From Flavobacteriales bacterium (lineage in GTDB: Bacteria > Bacteroidota > Bacteroidia > Flavobacteriales_D > Parvicellaceae), in NCBI GenBank assembly GCA_025210295.1, contig JAOASC010000026.1:186001-250000 (forward strand): a stretch of 64,000 nucleotides of DNA. The letters are read 5' to 3'. The notes beneath the pieces are model-generated. The model made no database searches. It saw nothing but the letters and a program-made list of their open reading frames with translations, and had not been told where the DNA came from. Position 1 is the first letter of the stretch, and each line of letters opens with the position of its first letter. This document shows positions 54,046-61,112 of the stretch, one piece after another. Both the position numbers and the translations under genes were made by a program.

Positions 54046-54870
54046 ATGAAAAACAAGTTTAAAATTAGAACGGTTGTAAGAAAGGATAAGCAAAAAGAAA
54101 ATGGATTAGTTCCTATTTATTTTTTGGTTGATTTGAATGGTAAGGTAATGAAGTTGTCAACTGGTAATTGGATTAATTTAAAAGATTGGGATGCGAGAAG
54201 ATGCGAACCGAAAGGGAACTATGCGAATCTAAGAACTAAGTTGAGAAGAGACCTAACTAAAATCGAAGATTTCTACTTAGATAAAATTGGTCGAGATGAG
54301 GTTGTGACCGCTGAAATGATTAAGCGTTTCTATAAATGTGGCGATGAGAATGACTTCTTTGCTTATTACGAGCGATTTTTAGAATTGAAAAGAAGAACTG
54401 AAAGAGAAAGTACTGTCAAAAGTTATACTGGTACTCTAAATCACTTAAAGAAATTCCGAAGCAATATTTCGATTAATGAAATTGATTTGAATTTTATTTA
54501 AGACCTTGATTATTACTATAGAGTTAATGCGAATTTAGCTAATGGTGGAGCGTGGGCAAGACATAAGAATGTAAAATCTGTAATCAATAAATTGGTTAGA
54601 GATGGACTGTTAAAAGAATCACCTTATGTTCCAGATAAGTTTGTAGTGAAAAGACCCGAACAAAAAACGGCCTATTTGGATGAAGAGGAAATCGAACGTA
54701 TTATAAAATTTCGACCTAAATTATCTGATAAGATGAAAGTTAATGCCGACCGTTTTTTATTCTCTTGTTATACTGGTTTTCGATATAGTGATATGGTTTC
54801 AGTGAGATGGAGCGATGTTAAATCGAATGGCACGATTACAAAACGAATGGTAAAAACTCGATTGTTTTAA
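54046..54870 (+). pseudogene. Tyrosine recombinase (phage-type integrase) remnant, nonsense mutation and 3' truncation
   Basis: The frame opens KNKFKIRTVVRKDKQKENGL with the AP2-like arm-binding domain and a SAM-like core-binding domain (FFAYYERFLELKRRTERES, then TVKSYTGTLNHLKKF). It stops at an in-frame TAA (54499-54501) and continues without frame change as DLDYYYRVNANLANGGAWAR, with helices to 54870. The first catalytic box SCYTGFRYSDMVSVRW (Arg of the R-H-R-Y set) is present. The rest of the catalytic domain, including the HxxR and Tyr boxes, is missing before the next gene. It is therefore inactive in at least two ways. Bacteroidota integrases of this type are about 400 residues. Confidence 0.88.
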
Positions 54871-54938
54871 TTTCCATTGTTGACTATTTTGGTAGTCTCA
54901 AATATAAACAATTAACTCGTTTTATGAAAATATAATTG

Positions 54939-55009
54939 AACGTAAATTGCTTACGTTCTCTCTTCTTTATTTTGTGTTAAATTTGTAACTATTTGGTAAA
55001 TTGAACGTA
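54939..55009 (+). promoter_or_regulatory. Promoter region of the GHKL-nuclease gene with repeated GAACGTA motif
   Basis: TAAATTTG (54978-54985) matches the TAnnTTTG -7 box. Upstream is a perfect inverted repeat GAACGTAA-ATTGC-TTACGTTC (54939-54958), and GAACGTA appears a third time (55003-55009) just before the ATG at 55020. The arrangement suggests a protein that controls this promoter. Confidence 0.5.
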
Positions 55010-55019
55010 CCCTTTTAAG

Positions 55020-57170
55020 ATGGAGTTTAGCGATGAGACATATGTAGAGAATGATGGAGTCCTTTGGAAAGGAGTGTTACGTGAAGTTAAGCGTGCTCGT
55101 CTAGCTTTACAACCCGTATATGAGGCATTTACTAATGCTCTTGAAGCGATAAAAATTAGAGAGGAAAATGGAGATGATTTTGCTCCTGAAATAGTTATAA
55201 CGATACGGTCTACCCAGGCAACGGATAGTTCTAATGTATTTGATAAGTTAACGATTGAAGATAACGGTATAGGCTTTAATAATGAGGAGTTTGAGAGGTT
55301 TAACCGATATAAAGATTTTACTAAGGGGTATAAGAATTTAGGGTCTGGTCGTATTCAGTATGCCCATTATTTTGGAAGAACAAATTTTGTAAGTACCTAT
55401 AAGACTGAAAACGAAACTAGAAAAAGAGAATTTGTTGTATCGAAAGCTGATGATTTTTTGAATAATAACGCAATTGTCTTTCATAAGTCTGATGCTTCTT
55501 GTGATGAATGTGATAATGGAACTAGAGTTACGTTTAATGGACTAATTGATAGTACGAGAAGAATTTACCACGATTTGACGGCTGATGAACTAAAGACTAG
55601 CTTGCTTGATAGATACTTGCAGTATTTCTGTACGAATAAAACTACTCTTCCTAAGATGTTAATTAAGCACTACGTTTTTGAAGAGTTAAAGGGAGAATGT
55701 GAGATTGAAGCATATGATATTCCGAATGTAGATAAGACTGAAAATATTACTTTAAATTATTCACGAATATCTAACGATAGTAGAAGGATTGAGCATACTG
55801 AAGAATTTGAGGAGTTTACTATTAACTCTTATAGAATCCCGGCAAGTCGACTTGATGAAAATAGAATTAATCTTACGAGTAAGGATGAGATCGTAGAAAA
55901 TATAGAATTGAATCTCGACTTGTTGTCGAAAAAAGATAAAGTAGGAGACGACCACTTTATGTTTTTGATTTCGAGCGATTATATTGACGACAGAGATTCC
56001 GATGAAAGAGGAATGTTAAAAATTCCTACGTACGAGACATTTAGTAGTAATGAACTTTTTTCGGAGGACGAAATTTTATTGGATGATATTCAGCTTTCAG
56101 TGAACGAATCATTAGTACGTATGTATCCTGAAATTAAAGAGATAAAGGAAAAGCACGAATCTGATTTTGAAAGACTAAAAGAAATGTTCCTTTTGGATGA
56201 TGACGATATTGATTTTAAAATATCTGTCAACGATACCGAGAATAAGATTTTGGAAAAAGTTTATTCTAATGAAGCGAAAAAGGTTGCTGCAATTGATGCG
56301 AATATTAAGAATCGAATTGACGGATTAGATAGGCTTGATACCACTTCGGATAATTATCTTGATTTGTTGCAAGAAGAGGTGGAAGAATTGGTTCGAGTTA
56401 TTCCTTTGCAAAATAAGACGGCATTAACGCATTATGTTGCTCGGAGAAAATTGGTTTTGGAGTTGTTTAATAAGATTTTAGAAAGACAACTTGAGGTGCA
56501 AAATGACGGAGGCAGGAATGATGATGAAAAGTTATTGCATAATCTAGTATTCCAGCAATCTACGGTTAATCCTGAGCAAAGTGATTTATGGCTGATAAAT
56601 GAAGACTTTATCTATTTCGGGGGAACTTCGGAGAGTGAGTTGAAAGATGTTAAAATAAATGGGGATAAAATCTTGAGGGATGATCTGACCGAAGAGGAAA
56701 CAGAATTTGTTAATTCCCTTAATGAAAATAGACTTGCTAAACGCCCTGATATCTTGTTGTTCCCCGAAGAATCTAAATGTATAATTATCGAGTTTAAAAA
56801 CCCGAATGTAAATGTCTCTAAGCATCTTGGGCAAATAAATAATTATGCCACCTTGCTTCGTAACTTATGCAAGCCAGAGTTTGAGTTTATAACGTTCTAT
56901 GGTTATTTGATAGGAGAAAAGATAAACCACCTTGACGTTAAGGCTTACGATGGAGATTTCGTTGAGGCATACCACTATGATTATATGTTTAGAAACCATA
57001 AAGGAATCTCGAACTTATTTGTTGAAAAGAAAGGTAGTCTTTATATGGAGGTTATTAAGTATTCTTCCTTGTTGGAGCGTGCGAAAAGAAGGAACGAGAT
57101 ATTTATTGAAAAGCTGACTAAAAAGCTAGAAGTAAACAACGAAGAAGAAATAGAAGGAGATGACTCTTAA
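55020..57170 (+). CDS. GHKL (MORC/Hsp90-like) ATPase fused to a PD-(D/E)XK nuclease; candidate defence protein
   Basis: 716 residues. The N-terminal 190 residues form a GHKL ATPase: N-box E35AFTN39ALEA, G1 box IEDNGIGF (80-86) and glycine loop KNLGSGR (about 105-111), as in Hsp90, MutL and MORC proteins. A middle region of about 300 residues (strands, then charged helices with TTSDNYLDLLQEEVEELVRV) is unrecognised. The C-terminal domain has RPD577ILLF, IIIE591FK593 and, 12 residues on, QINNY (605-609), the PD-(D/E)XK nuclease pattern with a RecB-like QxxxY helix. Prokaryotic MORC-like GHKL proteins with nucleases are known from restriction-type contexts. Island location, own promoter and a dead integrase nearby suggest phage defence; this is inference. 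Confidence 0.85.
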   Translation: MEFSDETYVENDGVLWKGVLREVKRARLALQPVYEAFTNALEAIKIREENGDDFAPEIVITIRSTQATDSSNVFDKLTIEDNGIGFNNEEFERFNRYKDFTKGYKNLGSGRIQYAHYFGRTNFVSTYKTENETRKREFVVSKADDFLNNNAIVFHKSDASCDECDNGTRVTFNGLIDSTRRIYHDLTADELKTSLLDRYLQYFCTNKTTLPKMLIKHYVFEELKGECEIEAYDIPNVDKTENITLNYSRISNDSRRIEHTEEFEEFTINSYRIPASRLDENRINLTSKDEIVENIELNLDLLSKKDKVGDDHFMFLISSDYIDDRDSDERGMLKIPTYETFSSNELFSEDEILLDDIQLSVNESLVRMYPEIKEIKEKHESDFERLKEMFLLDDDDIDFKISVNDTENKILEKVYSNEAKKVAAIDANIKNRIDGLDRLDTTSDNYLDLLQEEVEELVRVIPLQNKTALTHYVARRKLVLELFNKILERQLEVQNDGGRNDDEKLLHNLVFQQSTVNPEQSDLWLINEDFIYFGGTSESELKDVKINGDKILRDDLTEEETEFVNSLNENRLAKRPDILLFPEESKCIIIEFKNPNVNVSKHLGQINNYATLLRNLCKPEFEFITFYGYLIGEKINHLDVKAYDGDFVEAYHYDYMFRNHKGISNLFVEKKGSLYMEVIKYSSLLERAKRRNEIFIEKLTKKLEVNNEEEIEGDDS

Positions 57171-57193
57171 TATTAATTTGAAAACGAATTTTC

Positions 57194-57535
57194 ATGAAAG
57201 GATTAAAAGCTAAATTAAAGAAAGACCTAACGATTGTTCAAGAGGTGGCTGGAAGAGAGCGTAGAGAGGTTATTAATGAGGGGAGTGAAGTAGTTATAGA
57301 TGGTGATTGTAACTCTAATGAAGACAGAGAAGAATTAAAGGATAAACTAGAGCGTGCTGGTATTTTTGAAGATCTTGAAGATTTTGAATTGGAAGATGCA
57401 GACACAACTACCAGTATTAATCGTTTATTCGGTAATGCACAATCTGGAAATTTACCTAAAGTTGCGAACGTGAATAAAATTGAAGAACTTAAAGATGTTG
57501 AAGGAATCGGAGGAACTATTATATCTGAGTTTTAA
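57194..57535 (+). CDS. Small acidic protein encoded with the GHKL-nuclease
   Basis: 113 residues, 23 bases after the nuclease gene on the same strand. A basic N-terminus (MKGLKAKLKKDLTIVQEVAG) leads to a very acidic middle (NEDREELKDKLERAGIFEDL, EDFELEDADTTTS) and a C-terminus VANVNKIEELKDVEGIGG. No known domain. The acidic, DNA-mimic-like composition and close spacing suggest a partner or regulator of the nuclease; there is no direct evidence. Confidence 0.7.
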   Translation: MKGLKAKLKKDLTIVQEVAGRERREVINEGSEVVIDGDCNSNEDREELKDKLERAGIFEDLEDFELEDADTTTSINRLFGNAQSGNLPKVANVNKIEELKDVEGIGGTIISEF

Positions 57536-57613
57536 CTCCTAATTCCTCCCCTCGAAAATTAGAGATAAAGAAACCTATTGATAATAGTGGGATATAGCTT
57601 TTGGGTTATATTT

Positions 57614-57628
57614 CCGCCTCGTGTACAA
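57614..57628 (+). repeat. Island attachment repeat, distal copy
   Basis: CCGCCTCGTGTACAA differs from the tRNA-Leu 3' end copy (53705-53719) at one base. It marks the right end of the island and lies directly before a terminator that may once have followed the tRNA. Confidence 0.78.
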
Positions 57629-57630
57629 AG

Positions 57631-57664
57631 AAAAGCCGAAGATTTAATCTTCGGCTTTTTTTGT
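57631..57664. terminator. Terminator at the right island boundary
   Basis: AAAAGCCGAAGAT (57631-57643) pairs with ATCTTCGGCTTTT (57647-57659) around a three-base loop, followed by T residues. The leading A-run lets it work both ways. Confidence 0.9.
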
Positions 57665-57756
57665 TTAGTACAACACAGTAACAGCTCTATCATCGTATAT
57701 AGGTTAAACCCCATCTCTCAATACCGTAATCACAAGTTTTAGCTTCTTGTTTTGTT

Positions 57757-57793
57757 TGTTCAACATGTTAAAACTGTTGTTCAACAAGTTTAA
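57757..57793 (+). promoter_or_regulatory. 21-bp-spaced direct repeats upstream of the OmpA/kinase operon
   Basis: TGTTCAACATGTTAAA (57757-57772) and TGTTCAACAAGTTTAA (57778-57793) share the pattern TGTTCAACAwGTTwAA and begin exactly 21 bases apart, two helical turns. Same-face direct repeats of this spacing are typical of LytTR-type regulators. They lie about 60 bases before the first gene. Confidence 0.5.
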
Positions 57794-57850
57794 CATTTGT
57801 TTAGGAAAAAATAACTGATTAAACACTAACTTTCTAGTAGCGTTGATGTG

Positions 57851-60166
57851 ATGGTTAATTCTTTTACGAGTGTTATAATAGGAGTGTTTATGAGTTGTTT
57901 TGCTTTGGGACAATACAGCAGGATTGATTATGCCAATTTTTTATATACACAATATAACTACAAAAAGGCAAATAGTGTTTATCAAAAGGTTTATCAGAAG
58001 AAAGGTTTGAAAGATACTGATTTAACCAATTACCTTGAATCCTTATATCTCTGCCATCAGTATAAAAAAGTCATTGAGTTGATAGGAAAGAAAGATACTG
58101 TAAATTATAGCCAAGGAATCGTATTACTAAAATCATATCAATTTACAAAAGACACCCTAGGCTTTACAGCAACGGTTAGTCGCCTATTAAAACAGTATCC
58201 CGATTCAGCAATATTGAAAAATTATCAAAATTCGATGGGGCTGATGACGCAAGAACATTCGAAAGGCTACATTGTTGGTGAACAAGTTCGAAACTTAAAA
58301 AAAGGAGCAACATTTCCTTATGCTTATGCTTCTGAATTGATTTATTTTTATCCTAAGCAACCGACAAAGCTTTTTAGGAAATACTACAGTCAAAATAATT
58401 TAAGTTATAAAATAAGTAAAAAGCCACCCATGCTGGCAGTAGAAAAGGAGCCTGAAATATGTGGGCCTATTTGGTATAATGATTCCTTACTTTTTTTATC
58501 AAACTACTACAAAAATGGACAAAATGGAAAACGACATTTGAAAATTGATTGCTATTATAGAAATAGGCGTAGTATTTTACCTTTTTGTGTTGATTCTGTA
58601 TCTATCACTCACCCAGCCTTTGATCCTCAAAATAATCGGCTCTATTTTGCCTTAAAAGCAAATAACAGTAATAGTGATATTTATTATTCGGATTACTTGT
58701 ATGGAAATTGGAGTAAACCTCAAAAATTGAATGATAATATCAATACATCAGGAAATGAAATGTTCCCGTATATACATGGAAACTTTTTATATTTTACTTC
58801 AGATGGCTTGCCTGGAATAGGAGGTATGGACCTTTACGAAATTAACATTGCTGAAATAGCGACAAAGCAACCAACAAATTTAGGTCGAAAAATAAATTCA
58901 CCATTTGATGACTTTAGTATTTGCTTTAGCGATAATTATACAGGTTATTTTTCATCCAACAGGAAAGATTATGCCGATGCTATTTATCGTTTTAAGTTTG
59001 ATACAACCGCTAAGATTAACCACTGTATCAATCAATGTGAAAACACATCTTGTATTAGTTTATCTCACGAATATAGTGAAGATAAGTATTTAACTACAAA
59101 GTGGATCGTTGGTAATGGAGATACGTTGTTAGGACAAAAAATAGATTATTGCTACAGCGAAAAAGGAACATATAATTGTGAACTGTTAGTTTATGATACA
59201 TTGGATACTGAATTACTAATGTTTCAAGAGTTTTTTACCGTAACAATTGAAGAAAATTTAAAACCTGCTCCTGGAATAAATATCAAGATAGAAGGGCAAG
59301 TAGGGGAGTCCATTAAATTTTTAATTGATTCAACTCATAAAGCGTCCGTTTTTGCACAAGAATGGAATTTTGGAGATGGTTTCACATCAAATAAAAAAGC
59401 AGCTCATCATGTGTATCAAGCGCCAGGTGTATACCAAGTGAGTTGTCGAGTGTTTTATCACGATACTAGTGGCTTAGAATGTTGTAAAACTCAATCCACC
59501 TCTTACATAAACATCAAAGATACCGTTGCCAATAACAGTAATAAAGGTGCTTTTCAGTTTGCTGGAGACGAATATTATGTTTCAATCTATACACTTGCTA
59601 ATACTGAGGTAAATTACCAAGATTATCAATTAACTATTTTAAATGAAAATAATCGGAAAGAAAATAGACTACCCTTGGCAAAAAAAATAGAAAAAATTCA
59701 ACTTAATAAAGAACATAATTATAAAATGGCTGTAGTTCATCGGCATACAAAAGACACCCTTTCGTTCGATAGAATTCAACATGATGGAAAACAAGAGCAC
59801 GAATTTGAGGATGAGGTTTCAATTCTTTTATACAACCTGGATACTGTTTTTTTTAAGCCCAATTCTTTTCGTTTAACCAATATTGAAAAAAAGAAATTGG
59901 ATGTGATCATAGATTACCTTAAATTATACCCTACTTACCAATTAAGAATAGAGGGCTATACAGATGCTGTAGGTGGAGAGCTATATAATTTAAACTTATC
60001 AAAGAGACGGGTAAATGCCGTTAAAGCGTATTTAATAAATAATGCGATCGAAAATAGTAGAGTGGCAATACATGCTTTTGGTGAGCAAAAAATAGGAGCT
60101 AACGAAGAAATTTTGGCGCAAGGTAAGAATAGAAGAGTTGAATTAATTATAGAGAAAAATGAGTAA
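57851..60166 (+). CDS. OmpA-family envelope protein with TPR, PD40 propeller and PKD domains
   Basis: 771 residues from ATG 57851 (a GTG lies one codon earlier). Signal peptide to about residue 20 (MSCFALGQ). TPR-like helices (about 22-130), a PD40/WD40-type propeller region (about 195-395; SVSITHPAFDPQNNRLYFAL, GNEMFPYIHGNFLYFTSDG), PKD-like domains (EWNFGDGFTSNKKAAHHVYQ) and a C-terminal OmpA peptidoglycan-binding domain (RIEGYTDAVGGELYNLNLSK, RRVNAVKAYL). The order recalls PorE of the type IX secretion system, which has TPR, propeller, CRD and OmpA parts, but a PKD replaces the CRD. It overlaps the next gene by 8 bases. Confidence 0.88.
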   Translation: MVNSFTSVIIGVFMSCFALGQYSRIDYANFLYTQYNYKKANSVYQKVYQKKGLKDTDLTNYLESLYLCHQYKKVIELIGKKDTVNYSQGIVLLKSYQFTKDTLGFTATVSRLLKQYPDSAILKNYQNSMGLMTQEHSKGYIVGEQVRNLKKGATFPYAYASELIYFYPKQPTKLFRKYYSQNNLSYKISKKPPMLAVEKEPEICGPIWYNDSLLFLSNYYKNGQNGKRHLKIDCYYRNRRSILPFCVDSVSITHPAFDPQNNRLYFALKANNSNSDIYYSDYLYGNWSKPQKLNDNINTSGNEMFPYIHGNFLYFTSDGLPGIGGMDLYEINIAEIATKQPTNLGRKINSPFDDFSICFSDNYTGYFSSNRKDYADAIYRFKFDTTAKINHCINQCENTSCISLSHEYSEDKYLTTKWIVGNGDTLLGQKIDYCYSEKGTYNCELLVYDTLDTELLMFQEFFTVTIEENLKPAPGINIKIEGQVGESIKFLIDSTHKASVFAQEWNFGDGFTSNKKAAHHVYQAPGVYQVSCRVFYHDTSGLECCKTQSTSYINIKDTVANNSNKGAFQFAGDEYYVSIYTLANTEVNYQDYQLTILNENNRKENRLPLAKKIEKIQLNKEHNYKMAVVHRHTKDTLSFDRIQHDGKQEHEFEDEVSILLYNLDTVFFKPNSFRLTNIEKKKLDVIIDYLKLYPTYQLRIEGYTDAVGGELYNLNLSKRRVNAVKAYLINNAIENSRVAIHAFGEQKIGANEEILAQGKNRRVELIIEKNE

Positions 60167-61112
60167 ATTACGTTTAACAATATTGTTTTTAATAGGGAGT
60201 ATCTACCTTTTTGCTCAACGAATTCCTACAGAAGATAGTAATATCGATTACATTGTTACTTATAGTGAAGATGCACATCAAGCTTATGGAGACGATGATC
60301 ACGTTCAGATCTTCTTTATTACAGTTCCTATGAGCTATAGAGAGAAGTTTTATTTAAGGATATATAGTCCTGGAGCAAATAGTTCTATAGATGTTAAAAA
60401 TGGTGATTATAATAGTGTTTTTGAATATAAAATTTATGGAGGAGATTCCGTTTTAAATGAGGCAGCTAAACATCATAACCCTATAGCGGGGTATAATAAA
60501 GGAGTGCTGTTGGATGAAGAGATATTTGGCCCTAATGCTGATACAACTTGGGTTTCAATGGGACCATTTAATCCTAAAGATGGAGGAGTGTTTATTACCC
60601 CATCAGGAGGGAAGCAACGAATTTTTAAGTTGATCTGTAAAGGACTAAGAGGAAATGATGGGAATTTATATCGGTTATATGTTAGCGCTTTAAGAGATCA
60701 AAATATAGCGATTACTGGAGGAAATTCTTTTACCTATGAATATTCATTTAGAATGGCAACAGGAAAAGAAGAAGAGTGTTATGTATTTCCTTTTATAGAT
60801 AATTATACTAAAGCGATTAAGCAATATAATTTTGATTATGATGGAGATGGAAGTATTCGATTATACACAATAGAAAAAAAGGGATTGTTATTATCAACTT
60901 CGGGAGATGGAGAATGGGCCGAAAATACCATTTATATTTCTCAAAATGAGCGGAATAAAACAGGTGAAATTATGTTTAAAAATAAAGGGAACTGGCATAA
61001 TGATGTGACATTTTATCTATTGAATCAATATGATGAATCGATGCCTTTTTATACTATCCCTATAGGAAATAGACCTGTGAAGAGTAATAAAATAATCATC
61101 AACCATAAATGA
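60159..61112 (+). CDS. Secreted protein of unknown function
   Basis: 317 residues with a signal peptide (MSKLRLTILFLIGSIYLFAQ, cleavage near 20). The rest is beta-rich (VQIFFITVPMSYREKFYLRI, GNSFTYEYSFRMATGKEEEC) with no recognised domain, no lipobox and no C-terminal T9SS signal seen. It is locked in an operon: its start overlaps the OmpA-like gene by 8 bases and its stop overlaps the kinase ATG (ATGA). It could be a periplasmic partner of either. Confidence 0.75.
   Translation: MSKLRLTILFLIGSIYLFAQRIPTEDSNIDYIVTYSEDAHQAYGDDDHVQIFFITVPMSYREKFYLRIYSPGANSSIDVKNGDYNSVFEYKIYGGDSVLNEAAKHHNPIAGYNKGVLLDEEIFGPNADTTWVSMGPFNPKDGGVFITPSGGKQRIFKLICKGLRGNDGNLYRLYVSALRDQNIAITGGNSFTYEYSFRMATGKEEECYVFPFIDNYTKAIKQYNFDYDGDGSIRLYTIEKKGLLLSTSGDGEWAENTIYISQNERNKTGEIMFKNKGNWHNDVTFYLLNQYDESMPFYTIPIGNRPVKSNKIIINHK

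Larger units (their letters stand above)
53720..57628 (+). mobile_element. 3.9-kb genomic island integrated at the tRNA-Leu 3' end
   Basis: Bounded by a 15-base direct repeat (14 identical) of which one copy is the tRNA-Leu 3' end. Contents in order: terminator, a small minus-strand ORF, a broken tyrosine recombinase, a GHKL-ATPase/PD-(D/E)XK nuclease gene and a small acidic protein gene. The recombinase next to the tRNA and reading away from it is the usual layout of integrative elements. With the recombinase dead the island should be fixed unless helped in trans. Confidence 0.75.

Noticed and set aside
54592..54870. Separate 92-residue gene
   Set aside because: Same frame as the ORF ending at 54501 and clearly the catalytic half of the same recombinase; treated as one pseudogene.
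57704..57913. 69-residue minus-strand ORF
   Set aside because: Covers the AT-rich direct-repeat promoter region and the start of the OmpA-like gene; low-complexity Asn/Leu sequence.
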